From: Pseudomonas viridiflava
GTDB taxonomy: Bacteria > Pseudomonadota > Gammaproteobacteria > Pseudomonadales > Pseudomonadaceae
Length of the DNA: 64,000 nt
NCBI RefSeq assembly: GCF_900590755.1
Contig: NZ_UUOC01000035.1
Location: forward strand, 181,334-245,333
Direction of reading: 5' to 3'
Shown piece after piece: positions 16,931 to 27,497 of this stretch. The position numbers were made by a program, and so were the translations under genes. How positions within the stretch are numbered: position 1 is the stretch's first letter; every line of letters begins with the position of its first letter. The notes under the pieces are model-generated. The model was not told the DNA's origin, searched no databases, and worked only from the letters and a program-made list of their open reading frames with translations.

Positions 16931-16964
16931 AAGCCCGTGAATCGAGAGATTTGCGGGCTTTTTT
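16931..16964 (+). terminator. Rho-independent terminator of fabI
   Basis: AAGCCCG (16931-16937) pairs with CGGGCTT (16954-16960), followed by a T run. It lies about 20 bases after the fabI stop. Confidence 0.9.
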
Positions 16965-17000
16965 ATTGGGGTAGGTAAGGAGCTGATCCGAGAGATCCGG

Positions 17001-18024
17001 GTACATATCCATTGCTGGGGTAACGGCTACTTAGGGTTGCGCCCTTACGGCGCCTCACTTTTGAGAAGCGCAAAAGTAAGCAAAACGCTCTTGCCCCACC
17101 ACTCGGTCCCTCGCTAGTGCTCGGCATGCCCGTAATCCGACATTGATTCGGCGGGCCGCCGCGAAGGGCCATCCCTGGCCCAGCGCGGCTAAACCGGCGT
17201 CCTGCCGGTTTGCCCGCCGCCTCAATGTCGAATTCCGGCCAGCGTGGTTTGACGGGGCGCTTAAGATCAAAAGCCAGATCAACAGCAAGATCAACTGCAA
17301 GATCAACTGCAAGATCAACTGCAGAATCGGATCCCTGTAGGAGCGAACTTGTTCGCGAGGCGATCTTTCTGGCTATGCAGGTCCAATGCCTCGCCAACAA
17401 GTTGGCTCCTACAGTTGAAATGCGAACTTGCGCGTAAATCAGGCGCTGCGGTTGTCAGCGCGGATCGCTTTCGCAGCCTTCGGCAGCTCCTACAGGGCTG
17501 GCGTTTTTCAGGCACAGCCCGGACCTGTAGGAGCTGACCGAGGTTACGAGGGCTGCGATGGCGGTGTATCAGACACACCGCGTCATCGTTCTTCGCGAGC
17601 AAGCTCGGCTCCCACATAGATCACCAAGTCCGTGGGAGCACCGGGGTGGCGCTCCACCTTGCTCGCGAAAGCAGTGGGGCAGGCAACAAATACAGCGCGG
17701 TAAGTTCACACAACAGGTCGGCTTTCAGGCCGCCGAGCTTTTGATTTGGCTTTTGATCTTAGGCGCCCCGTCAAACCGCGCTGGCCGAACGTAGGCCTTG
17801 AACCGTGGGCAACCCGGCAGGACGCCGGGTTAGCCGCGCTGGGCCAGGGATGGCCCTTCGCGGCGGCCCACGGGTCAAGGTCTACGGTCGGGTACACCGA
17901 GCCTAGGCGAGGTGCCGAGTGGTGGGGCAAGGACCTTTTGGTTACTTTTGGGGCTGTTTGCCAAAAGTGACCCGCCGTAAGGGCGGAACCCTAAGTAGCC
18001 GTTACCGCAGCAATGGATATGTAC
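17001..18024. repeat. Composite inverted-arm element, locus C (alpha left, beta right)
   Basis: Third copy. The alpha arm, 17001-17334, starts GTACATATCCATTG and ends GGATCC after four GATCAACTGCAA-type 12-mers, the most in this window. The beta arm, about 17710-18024, ends CAATGGATATGTAC and carries the GACCTTGAACCGTGGGC-type stem. The alpha arm carries the alternative CGACATTGATTCGGCGGGC stem, so the two arms of one copy differ in sequence yet keep pairing. The core matches locus B in reverse complement, with an extra REP-containing insertion of about 80 bp near the beta arm. The REPIN next to the alpha arm is flipped relative to loci A, B and D. It separates convergent fabI and gdhB. Confidence 0.9.
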
Positions 18025-18124
18025 ACAAAAAAATCCCCACAAAAAGAAACCAAGCACCCAATAAAAAACCCCACATCTCACGATGCAGGGCTTTTCATTA
18101 CCACCAGATCAAACCATCAATCCA

Positions 18125-21100
18125 TCAAACCGCTAAAGCCTGCCCACTCATGGCCAGGTCCAGCAGCTCGCGATTGGCCACGGCGTACATCGCATAATCG
18201 GTGCCGCTGGCCGCACGAATGTCGACCAGCATGGCACGCCAGCGCTCGACCATCGCCCCATGCTGCTCAAGCCACAGGTTCAGACGCTCTTCGATGTCTG
18301 CCGGACCATCAGCCATCTGCAGGACCGAAATAGTGATCGCTCGTTGCTGCCAGTCGATGTCATCACGGAACGCTTCACGAGCCAGGGCCTGCCAGTTGTT
18401 TTCCACCGGCAGACTGCTGATCTGCTGCAGATACCAGGTCACGTCCAGCGCACTGCCCACAGCGAAGTAAGCCTTGGCCACGTCGGCAGCGTTCTGCCCC
18501 GTGACGTCGGACGCTTCGATGATCGGCAGCAAGGTGTACAAGTGACTGGTGCCAGCAACCATGCGCGCCAGCAACTCAGGCACGCCCGCTTCGACATACG
18601 CCTGATAGCGGGTCTGCCAGACTTCACGGGTCGGTCCTTCCAGCAGCTCGTCGAGTTTCAGGCCCAGCGCAGCGATGTGCGGACCGAAGTGGCCCACGTC
18701 ACGCCCGGCATCCAGTTCGTTGCGACGGCTGCGCAGGAACCAGCGCGTGGCGCGACGGCCCAGACGCATCAGCTCGTCCATCAACGCCAGCTGAATATCA
18801 GCCGGCACTTTGTAGTCCAGCGCTTCGATCTGACGGAACCAGTGCGGCAGGTGGAAGATGTCCCGCACGATCACGTAAGCGCCCGCGACGTTGGCTGCAC
18901 TCATGCCAGTGGACTCTTTGAGCCGCTGCACGAAGGTGATGCCCATGTGGTTGACCAGATCGTTGGAGATCTGGGTGCTGACGATTTCGCGCTTCAGGCG
19001 GTGCTGACGCATGGCGTCGGAGAATTTGGCCCCCAATGACGGCGGGAACGCGGTCTCCATGTCGCGCGCCAGATAATCATCGTCCGGGACACGAGATTCC
19101 AGCAACGCTTCGTTGAGGTCGATCTTGCTGTAGGAAATCAGCACCGACAGCTCTGGACGGGTCAGGCCGTGCCCCGCCGCAATGCGCTCGTTGATCTGCT
19201 CTTCGGCTGGCAGGAACTCGATGGCCCGGTCCAGTTTGCCCCGCGCTTCCAGATCCGCCATCAGGCGCTTGTATTCGGCAATCCGCTCGTAGGCACGACG
19301 CGCTGCCATGGACAGCGCCTGGGTCTGCTTGTAGTTGTTGCCCAGCACCAGATGGCCAACTTCGTCCGTCATGCTTTCCAGCAGCTGGTTACGCTGCTTC
19401 TCGGTCATGTCACCAGCCTGCACCACTTCGTTGAGCAGAATCTTGATGTTCACTTCGTGGTCGGAGCAGTCCACGCCAGCGGCGTTGTCGATGAAGTCGG
19501 TATTGGAACCGCCACCGTTGAGGCCGAACTCGACGCGACCCAGTTGGGTCATGCCCAGGTTGCCGCCCTCGCCCACCACTTTGCAGCGCAGTTCGTCACC
19601 ATTGACCCGCAGTGCGTCGTTGGCCTTATCGCCCACATCGGCGTGGCTTTCTTCGCTGGATTTCACGTAGGTGCCGATGCCGCCGTTCCACAACAGGTCC
19701 ACCGGTGCCTTGAGCAGCGCGTTGAGCAGTTCGGTCGGGGTCAGCTTGTCGGCCTTGATGTCGAAGCGTTCTTTCATCTGCGGCGTGATAGCGATGCTTT
19801 TCGCGCTGCGCGGGAAAATGCCGCCACCGGCCGACATCAGGCTGGTGTCGTAATCCATCCAGGACGAACGCGGCAGGTCGTAGAGGCGCTGGCGCTCGAC
19901 GAAGCTGCTGGCCGGTTCCGGGTTTGGATCGATAAAGATGTGCAGGTGGTTGAAAGCCGCGACCAGCTGCAGTTTGTCGGACATCAACAAGCCGTTGCCG
20001 AACACGTCACCGGCCATGTCACCGATGCCGATCACGCTGATGCTGTCCTGCTGGACGTTGATGCCGCGCTCACGGAAGTGACGCTGCACACCGACCCAGG
20101 CGCCTTTGGCGGTGATGCCCATTTTCTTGTGGTCATAACCGGCCGAGCCGCCCGAAGCGAACGCATCGCCCAGCCAGAAGCCGTAATCGATAGCAATGCC
20201 GTTGGCGATGTCGGAGAAGGTCGCAGTGCCCTTGTCGGCGGCGACCACCAGGTACGGGTCATCGTCGTCATGACGCACGACGTTGGCCGGTGGCACCAGG
20301 CCGCCTTCTTTCAGGTTGTCGGTGATGTCCAGCAGGCCCGAAATGAAGATGCGATAGCAGGCGATACCTTCGGCCTGGATATCATCACGGCTGCCGCCCA
20401 ATGGCAGACGACGGGGCAGGAAACCACCCTTGGCGCCCACCGGCACGATCACCGAGTTCTTCACGTGCTGGGCTTTCACCAGACCGAGGACTTCAGTGCG
20501 GAAGTCTTCTTCACGGTCCGACCAGCGCAGGCCGCCACGGGCCACGTTGCCAAAGCGCAGATGCACGCCTTCGACACGCGGCGAGTAGACGAAGATTTCG
20601 AACTTGGGCACCGGCTTCGGCAGCTCGGGGATCAGGCGCGGGTTGAACTTGAAGCTGAAGTAGCTCTTGCTCTGACCGTTGGCGTCCGGCTGGTAGAAGT
20701 TGGTGCGCTGGGTGGCTTTGATCAGGTCCAGATAACGACGCAGGATGCGGTCTTCGTTGAGCACCTGAACATCGTCCAGTGCGGTCAGAATCGCCTGTTC
20801 CAGACGCAGTTGCTTGTCGTCCAGATCGTCAGTGGTCAGTTTGCGCGCCAGGTAGAAGCGGGTCTTGAACAGCCGGGTCAGCTCACGGGCGATGTCCGTG
20901 TGGTTGTTCAGGGTGCTGGCGATATAACCGAGGTCGAAGCCCAGACGAATCTGCTTCAGATAACGGGCATACGCACGCAGCAACGCCACGTCGCGCCATG
21001 GCAAACCAGCGGTCAGCACCAGACGGTTGAACGCATCGTTCTCGGCATCGCCGCGCACGATGTGGACGAAGGCGTCCTGCAAGGTGTCGTTGAGCTGCTG

Positions 21101-22981
21101 GATGTCGATTTCCAGGCCTTCGGCAGCGGTGAAGGCGAAATCGTGAATCCAGAACTCGCGGCCATTGGTATGGCGCAGGCGATACGGGAATTCACCCAGC
21201 ACGCGCAGGCCGAGGTTTTCCAGAATCGGCAATACGTCGGACAGAGCCAGCGGCGTATCGGCGTGATACAGCTTGCAGTGCAGCTGGGCCTTGTCGCCAG
21301 ACAGCGGCTGATAGAAGCTCATCACCAGCGGATTGGCTTCGGTCAGGCTCAACAGGTGCTGCATGTCGACCACAGCCGAATGCGCCGCGAAACGCTCGCG
21401 ATAGCCAGCCGGGAAGCCTTTCGGGAAATCTGCCAGTACGTTGGTGCCGTGGGCTTCACCGAAGCTTTCGATGACCAGGCTGGAATAATCATCCTTCCAC
21501 GAACGGCAGGCCTGGATGACTTCGTTTTCGAGCTGCACCGGGTCGATGTTCAGATTGACCTTCGGGTCCACCCGCAGAATCAACTGCACACGGGCCAGCA
21601 CGGATTCGGAGAAGAAGGTCCAGAACTCGCAATCGCTGGCCTTGAGGCGCTCCATCAGCACTTGCTGGATCTTCTGCCGCACTTCGGTGGAGTAGATGTC
21701 GCGAGGCACGTAAGCCAGGCAGTAGCAGAAACGACCGTACGGGTCTTTGCGCAGGAACACGCGAATCTTGTTGCGCTCCTGAATCTGCACGATGGACATC
21801 ACGGTGTTGAAGAGCTCATCCACCGGAGTCTGGAACAGGTCGTCGCGAGGCAGTACTTCAACCACCTGCGCCAGTTCCTTGCCCAGGTGCGCCTTGGGAT
21901 GGAAGCCCGAGCGATGCTCGATTTCCGCGACCTTGCGGCGGATGTACGGGATTTCCCGCACGCTCTCGCCGTACACCGACGAGGTGTACAGGCCCATGAA
22001 GCGGCATTCCTTGATGACTTTGCCGGAGGCATCGATCTGGCGGATCGACACGTAATCCGGGTACGCCGGACGGTGCACGCGGCTCGGGTGCGCAGCCTTG
22101 GCGAAGGACAGCAGCGTCGGCTCTTGCAGATAATTAACTGCATAGCCTTCGATGTGCAGATCTTCCTTGGTCAGACCGGCACGCAGGCGCTTGGTCAGGC
22201 CCAGGAAAGACGACTCGTCGTACACCAGCTGACCGCCATCGGCCTCGCTGCTGACTTCAAATTCTTCGTAGCCCAGGAAGGTGAAATGGTTGTTCACCAG
22301 CCATTGCAGGAACGCCTTGATTTCGGACTTCTCTTCCTCGTCCACGCCGTACTGCACCGAATCGATACCCGCCAGCAACTCATGCAGACGAGCTTTCATC
22401 GGTTCGAAATCTTCGACCGCCACCCGCACTTCGCCGAGCACTTGCTCAAGCTCACGGGCCAGCACGTTCAACTCACTGGCGTTGGCGCAGCGGTCGATTT
22501 CCAGATACATCAGCGACTCTTGCAGAATACCTTCGCCGGTGGTGCCTTTTGGCAGCAACTCCAGCAGCTCGCCTTTGCTACCCCGGCGCACGCTCAGGAC
22601 CGTAGTTTGCAGGGTATGAATGCTGTAACCGCGACGGTTCAGCTCAGTCCGCACCGAGTCCACCAGAAATGGCAGATCGTGATGCAGCACTTCGACGGCA
22701 GTGTGTGTCGATTGCCAGCCATGACGTTCGTAATCCGGGTTGTACACGCGAACCTGAGGGGTGCCGTGTTCGAATCGTTCAAGCAGACGCCAGGCTGACA
22801 AGGTGCAGCCGGCCAGATCAGACAACCGACGCTGGGTCAGTTCATCGAGGGAAATGATGCCGAAGAATTGCTCAGCGAACAGCGCCACTTGTGGCAGTGC
22901 CTGTTCACTGATGTGCTGCGCCAGTGCCGATTGCAGTTGATGCTGGAAGTCGGGCTTGCTGGCTGCGGTGAAGAACGCCAT
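18125..22981 (-). CDS. gdhB: NAD-dependent glutamate dehydrogenase, 180-kDa class
   Basis: Oxidative deamination of L-glutamate to 2-oxoglutarate and ammonia; the large catabolic enzyme class known from Pseudomonas and Streptomyces. The single uninterrupted frame encodes 1618 residues, as expected. The N-terminal half is the long regulatory region (ACT-like segments). The catalytic core is recognisable from FGNVARGGLRWSDREEDFRTEVLGL, VPVGAKGGF, then DIANGIAIDYGFWLGDAFASGG and the nucleotide-binding VIGIGDMAGDVFGNG. The C-terminal helical part follows. The leader (22982-23329) is gene-free and contains an 8-bp hairpin. A very long antisense frame opposite this gene is a codon-bias shadow. Confidence 0.97.
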   Translation of the reverse strand: MAFFTAASKPDFQHQLQSALAQHISEQALPQVALFAEQFFGIISLDELTQRRLSDLAGCTLSAWRLLERFEHGTPQVRVYNPDYERHGWQSTHTAVEVLHHDLPFLVDSVRTELNRRGYSIHTLQTTVLSVRRGSKGELLELLPKGTTGEGILQESLMYLEIDRCANASELNVLARELEQVLGEVRVAVEDFEPMKARLHELLAGIDSVQYGVDEEEKSEIKAFLQWLVNNHFTFLGYEEFEVSSEADGGQLVYDESSFLGLTKRLRAGLTKEDLHIEGYAVNYLQEPTLLSFAKAAHPSRVHRPAYPDYVSIRQIDASGKVIKECRFMGLYTSSVYGESVREIPYIRRKVAEIEHRSGFHPKAHLGKELAQVVEVLPRDDLFQTPVDELFNTVMSIVQIQERNKIRVFLRKDPYGRFCYCLAYVPRDIYSTEVRQKIQQVLMERLKASDCEFWTFFSESVLARVQLILRVDPKVNLNIDPVQLENEVIQACRSWKDDYSSLVIESFGEAHGTNVLADFPKGFPAGYRERFAAHSAVVDMQHLLSLTEANPLVMSFYQPLSGDKAQLHCKLYHADTPLALSDVLPILENLGLRVLGEFPYRLRHTNGREFWIHDFAFTAAEGLEIDIQQLNDTLQDAFVHIVRGDAENDAFNRLVLTAGLPWRDVALLRAYARYLKQIRLGFDLGYIASTLNNHTDIARELTRLFKTRFYLARKLTTDDLDDKQLRLEQAILTALDDVQVLNEDRILRRYLDLIKATQRTNFYQPDANGQSKSYFSFKFNPRLIPELPKPVPKFEIFVYSPRVEGVHLRFGNVARGGLRWSDREEDFRTEVLGLVKAQHVKNSVIVPVGAKGGFLPRRLPLGGSRDDIQAEGIACYRIFISGLLDITDNLKEGGLVPPANVVRHDDDDPYLVVAADKGTATFSDIANGIAIDYGFWLGDAFASGGSAGYDHKKMGITAKGAWVGVQRHFRERGINVQQDSISVIGIGDMAGDVFGNGLLMSDKLQLVAAFNHLHIFIDPNPEPASSFVERQRLYDLPRSSWMDYDTSLMSAGGGIFPRSAKSIAITPQMKERFDIKADKLTPTELLNALLKAPVDLLWNGGIGTYVKSSEESHADVGDKANDALRVNGDELRCKVVGEGGNLGMTQLGRVEFGLNGGGSNTDFIDNAAGVDCSDHEVNIKILLNEVVQAGDMTEKQRNQLLESMTDEVGHLVLGNNYKQTQALSMAARRAYERIAEYKRLMADLEARGKLDRAIEFLPAEEQINERIAAGHGLTRPELSVLISYSKIDLNEALLESRVPDDDYLARDMETAFPPSLGAKFSDAMRQHRLKREIVSTQISNDLVNHMGITFVQRLKESTGMSAANVAGAYVIVRDIFHLPHWFRQIEALDYKVPADIQLALMDELMRLGRRATRWFLRSRRNELDAGRDVGHFGPHIAALGLKLDELLEGPTREVWQTRYQAYVEAGVPELLARMVAGTSHLYTLLPIIEASDVTGQNAADVAKAYFAVGSALDVTWYLQQISSLPVENNWQALAREAFRDDIDWQQRAITISVLQMADGPADIEERLNLWLEQHGAMVERWRAMLVDIRAASGTDYAMYAVANRELLDLAMSGQALAV

Positions 22982-23041
22982 CTGAGGTACTCCGCTTGTG
23001 CTTTTTTAGAAGGAAGCTTGAAGGAAGTGTTGCTTGCACAT

Positions 23042-23073
23042 GCTGTGCCTGGATGAAACGGCAGAGGCACAGC
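23042..23073 (-). promoter_or_regulatory. Hairpin in the gdhB leader
   Basis: GCTGTGCC (23042-23049) and GGCACAGC (23066-23073) form a perfect 8-bp inverted repeat with a 16-base loop, about 60-90 bases upstream of the gdhB start. It could be an operator or a transcript hairpin. I see nothing else of note in the 348-base gap 22982-23329, which must contain the promoters of gdhB and of the small gene at 23330. Confidence 0.35.
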
Positions 23074-23329
23074 TTAGGCCAAAGAACTAACGCTTGCCGT
23101 GAACGACTCGTCACATTCAATTTTCCAAACCGGGCGTCTGAAGGTCCCTTTTGAAGACAGAACATTTCGGCGACCGTTCATCTGCTGCCCAGCTTATCCA
23201 GAGCCAGCCTGTCGATACTTGCGGTGCTGCGACATATTCGGTCATTTGCATGCTGTAAACACCCGAGCAAAGCCCGCGTAACGCTGGCAAAATCGCCACT
23301 GCCCGTTTTCGTCCAGCCCAGGAGCCCAC

Positions 23330-23689
23330 ATGCAAATCAAGACCGCCAGCTTTATCGTCAACCCGTGCGATGACGAATACGACGACATGGCCCTGCTCTG
23401 CTGCCATGGAGAAACCGGCGATCTGTTCTCCCTGACCCGCTTCCCGGATGAAAACGAAATCGAAATCACCGTGCGCGATGACAAGATGCACACGGTGTCG
23501 CAGCTCAAAGTCACGTTCAGCGCCCAACGCCTGCTGGTCGAACTGGACCCGGCTGACGGCAAGCAGCTGGACGGCCACAGCGAATACGAAATCCTGCACG
23601 GTATGGCGGCCGATGAGCTGAAAGATGTGGAGGAGACGCTGGTGATTATTCTTGAAGGTGTGGGGATTTACGTTAGCGAGATCGGGTGA
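23330..23689 (+). CDS. Conserved hypothetical protein (119 aa), acidic
   Basis: I do not recognise a named family. The product is acidic, soluble, and lacks a signal peptide. It opens MQIKTASFIVNPCDDEYDD and ends EGVGIYVSEIG; alternating hydrophobic and charged stretches in the middle (EIEITVRDDKMHTVSQLKV) suggest a small beta-rich fold. Start supported by CCAGGAGC a few bases upstream. It is divergent from gdhB. The base composition matches neighbours, and REPIN sequence begins only about 40 bases after its stop, so it is most likely a real single-gene unit. Confidence 0.75.
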   Translation: MQIKTASFIVNPCDDEYDDMALLCCHGETGDLFSLTRFPDENEIEITVRDDKMHTVSQLKVTFSAQRLLVELDPADGKQLDGHSEYEILHGMAADELKDVEETLVIILEGVGIYVSEIG

Positions 23690-23730
23690 GCCGGATCGAC
23701 CCGAACCCCTGTCGCTTAGCAAACACGGTC

Positions 23731-23843
23731 CCTGTAGGAGTGAGCTTGCTCGCGATAAAGTCGGAACGACTTTCCTGCGAGGGTGAGTCCAGCTTTTTTC
23801 ACGACTGCTTCGCAGCCGATCGCGAGCAAGCTCACTCCTACAG
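23731..23843. repeat. REPIN (GTGAGCTTGCTCGCGA type)
   Basis: Two REP palindromes in inverted orientation, CCTGTAGGAGTGAGCTTGCTCGCGAT-like at the left and its reverse complement ending CTCACTCCTACAG at the right, with unrelated sequence between. It occupies most of the gap before moxR; the remaining bases to 24034 hold the moxR promoter region, where I see no clear motif. Confidence 0.9.
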
Positions 23844-24034
23844 TAGGTCCGTGTTTCAAAGCCATACCCAGTCAATCCTGTAGGACAATTCCTAATCCTT
23901 TGTAGCGTTATGCTCGATTCCCCATAAAAAACCCCACAGCCGTTAGTCGCCACCCCCCTCCATGGATTAAAGTAACGCCCCCAGCTTTCGTGTCGCGTGA
24001 CACCGCTGATCACTCCTGCCAGGAACCGTCACCG

Positions 24035-24994
<960 letters not shown>

Positions 24995-24998
24995 AGCC

Positions 24999-25943
24999 AT
25001 GCAACCCTACCTGATCCCCCAACCGGGCATTCGCGTCAGCCTCGCCGAGTTGATCGAGATGCGCCATCGCGTGCGCGAGGTTCAGCTGTTTTCCACGCCG
25101 AGCCAGCGCAGCCCGTTGATTGGCCTGCATCATTCGAAACTGCGCGGACGCGGGGTGGACTTCGATCAGGTGCGGGTCTATCAAGCAGGCGACGACGTGC
25201 GCAGCATCGATTGGCGGGTCACGGCGCGCACCCAGGAGCCGCACACCAAGCTGTTTCATGAAGAACGCGAGCGGCCGATTTTCATTCTGGTGGAACAGAG
25301 CCGTCGGCTGTTTTTCGGCTCGGGCCTGATGTTCAAATCGGTGCTGGCCGCACAGGCCGCCGCGCTGATTGGCTGGGCGGCGCTGATCCACAATGATCGG
25401 GTTGGCGGGCTGGTGTTCGGCGACAACGAGCACTACGAAATCAAACCGCGACGCAGCAAGCAAAGCCTGTTGCAGTTGCTGAACCGGCTGGTGCGGGTCA
25501 ATCAATCCCTGCACACCGAAATTGAAGCGGACCGCGACGCCCTGGGCATCGCCCTGCGTCGGGCGCGGGAAGTGCTGCGCCCTGGCAGTCTGGTGATCGT
25601 GCTCTGTGACGAGCGCGCGCTATCCGACGCCGCCGAGCAACAACTGAGCCTGCTGTCGCGGCATTGCGACCTGCTGCTGTTGCCGCTGTCCGACCCGCTG
25701 GACCGTGCGCTGCCCGCTGCCGGGCTGCTGCGCTTTGCCGAGCGTGGCGCGCAGCTGGAACTCGACACCCTCGACCCGGAGCTGCGCCAGGCCTATCGCG
25801 CCCAAGGCGAAGCCCGTGCCGCACGCTGGGAATTACTCGCGCAAAAACTGCGGGTGCTGTTGATGCCCCTGAGCACCCAGCGCGAAATGGTCGAACAACT
25901 GCGTGAATACCTGAACGCCCAGCGCCCGGTAAAGCAGAAATGA
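24999..25943 (+). CDS. DUF58 domain-containing protein
   Basis: Typical second member of MoxR operons, 314 residues. The conserved DUF58 stretch RGRGVDFDQVRVYQAGDDVRSIDWRV... is intact around residues 45-65 and is followed by the degenerate vWA-like FILVEQSRRLFFGSG, where the metal-site serines are partly replaced. No signal or transmembrane segment at the N-terminus. Start chosen at MQPYLIP, immediately after the MoxR stop. Its last codon overlaps the next gene by ATGA. Function of the family is not established; association with MoxR suggests a substrate or adaptor role. Confidence 0.92.
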   Translation: MQPYLIPQPGIRVSLAELIEMRHRVREVQLFSTPSQRSPLIGLHHSKLRGRGVDFDQVRVYQAGDDVRSIDWRVTARTQEPHTKLFHEERERPIFILVEQSRRLFFGSGLMFKSVLAAQAAALIGWAALIHNDRVGGLVFGDNEHYEIKPRRSKQSLLQLLNRLVRVNQSLHTEIEADRDALGIALRRAREVLRPGSLVIVLCDERALSDAAEQQLSLLSRHCDLLLLPLSDPLDRALPAAGLLRFAERGAQLELDTLDPELRQAYRAQGEARAARWELLAQKLRVLLMPLSTQREMVEQLREYLNAQRPVKQK

Positions 25944-26434
25944 ACCCGCTGGACCAGCTGCAACCCCTGATCGCTCCCGAGGCCGTCGGCTTCTGGCCGC
26001 TGGCGCCGGGCTGGTGGTTGCTGCTGTTGCTGATCCCCCTTGCGGGCTGGGGGCTCTGGCGCATGCGTCACGTGCTACCCGTGAAAACTCGCATTCGGCG
26101 TGCCGAACAACCTCTGGACCCGGTGCGCGTCGCCGCCCTGGCGGAACTCGCGCAATTGCCCAAACCCTACGACGGCGCACCGGCCGGTGCCTGGTTGCAG
26201 CAGATCAACGGCCTGCTCAAACGCCTGTGCCGCAACCACTATCCCTACAGCCAGAGCCACACCCTCAACGGCCGCAAATGGTTGGCGTTCCTCGACAACC
26301 GTTGCCCGGCGGCCGGCCTGACCCGCTGGATGGTGCTGGTGGAAGGCGCGTACAAACCCGAATGCAAACTTGACGACAAGGCGATCACGGGCCTGACCCA
26401 GTCCGTTGAAACCTGGATTCGCAAACATGTTTGA
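25940..26434 (+). CDS. DUF4381 domain-containing membrane protein
   Basis: A 164-residue protein with one strong transmembrane segment near the N-terminus (WWLLLLLIPLAGWGLW), followed by a cytoplasmic domain with the conserved WLQQINGLLKRLCRNHYPYS motif and RKWLAFLDNRCP. This small anchor protein is the usual partner between DUF58 and the vWA proteins in MoxR/Bat operons. Starts by ATGA overlap with the DUF58 gene, and its end overlaps the start of the next gene by 8 bases. Role unknown, probably assembling the vWA proteins at the inner membrane. Confidence 0.88.
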   Translation: MNPLDQLQPLIAPEAVGFWPLAPGWWLLLLLIPLAGWGLWRMRHVLPVKTRIRRAEQPLDPVRVAALAELAQLPKPYDGAPAGAWLQQINGLLKRLCRNHYPYSQSHTLNGRKWLAFLDNRCPAAGLTRWMVLVEGAYKPECKLDDKAITGLTQSVETWIRKHV

Positions 26435-27497
26435 ATTCGCCTGGCCGTGGATCTTCCTCCTGCTGCCCTTGCCGTGGGTGATGCGTTTTGTGTTGCCCGT
26501 GGCTGACAGCGGCGAAGCGGCCCTGAAAGTCAGCTTCCTCGGGGATCTGGAAGGTCTGGTGGGGCGTCGTGCCAAAGCCAATCTGCCGGCATGGCGTCAG
26601 CAATTGCCGTTCATTCTGATCTGGCTGCTGTTGCTGGTCGCCGCCGCCCGCCCGCAATGGCTGGGCGAACCTCTGCCTCTGGCGTCCAGCGGTCGGGATT
26701 TGCTGGTGGCGGTGGATGTGTCCGGCTCCATGGACTACCCGGACATGGAATGGCAAAGCGATGAAGTCAGCCGTCTGGTACTGGTCCAGCATTTGCTCGG
26801 TGACTTCCTCGAAGGTCGCAAAGGCGACCGGGTCGGTTTGATTCTGTTCGGCAGCCAGGCGTTCGTGCAGGCCCCGCTGACCTTTGACCGGCATACCGTG
26901 CGGGTCTGGCTGGATGAAGCGCGGATCGGTATTGCAGGCAAGAACACCGCCGTGGGCGATGCCATTGGGCTGGCATTGAAGCGTTTGCGTCTGCGCCCGG
27001 CACAGAGTCGGGTGCTGGTGCTGGTCACTGACGGCGCCAATAACGGCGGGCAGATCGACCCGGTGACGGCTGCGCGACTGGCCGCTGAAGAACAGGTGAA
27101 AATCTACACCATCGGCATCGGCTCGGACCCCAATAAAGAAGGCTCGCTGGGCATGCTCGGCCTCAACCCCAGCCTTGATCTGGATGAACCAACCCTGAAA
27201 GAAATCGCCCGGCTAAGCGGTGGTCAATACTTCCGCGCCCGGGATGGCGATCAACTGGAACAGATCCGCCGGACCCTCGACGCTCTGGAACCTGTGGCTC
27301 AGCATCAGACCCAAGCCCGCCCTGCCCTTGCGCTTTATCACTGGCCACTGGCGCTGGCCATGCTGTTGAGCGTGCTGCTGGTGATCCACGAACGCTGGCC
27401 GAACAGCGCCCTGCAACGCTTTCTCAATCAGCAACGCTTCATCCGCGACGCCCAGCATTGGCGCCAACGCATCAAAAGCTTGAGGCGCAAACCATGA
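26427..27497 (+). CDS. von Willebrand factor A membrane protein (BatA/BatB-like)
   Basis: A 356-residue inner-membrane protein. An N-terminal hydrophobic segment (FAWPWIFLLLPLPWVMRF) and a second one (LPFILIWLLLLVAAA) precede a complete vWA domain with the MIDAS motif DVSGSMD, the later TDGANNGG segment and a terminal helix (LALAMLLSVLLVIHE). The intact metal site suggests it binds partner protein through a divalent ion. The start at MFEFAWPW overlaps the previous gene. Equivalent to Bat proteins of the aerotolerance operons, though no phenotype can be inferred here. Confidence 0.93.
   Translation: MFEFAWPWIFLLLPLPWVMRFVLPVADSGEAALKVSFLGDLEGLVGRRAKANLPAWRQQLPFILIWLLLLVAAARPQWLGEPLPLASSGRDLLVAVDVSGSMDYPDMEWQSDEVSRLVLVQHLLGDFLEGRKGDRVGLILFGSQAFVQAPLTFDRHTVRVWLDEARIGIAGKNTAVGDAIGLALKRLRLRPAQSRVLVLVTDGANNGGQIDPVTAARLAAEEQVKIYTIGIGSDPNKEGSLGMLGLNPSLDLDEPTLKEIARLSGGQYFRARDGDQLEQIRRTLDALEPVAQHQTQARPALALYHWPLALAMLLSVLLVIHERWPNSALQRFLNQQRFIRDAQHWRQRIKSLRRKP

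Noticed and set aside
19169..22798. A 1209-codon open frame antisense to gdhB
   Set aside because: It lies wholly opposite a well-supported gene; in GC-rich codon usage such antisense frames are common. The translation has no recognisable domain.
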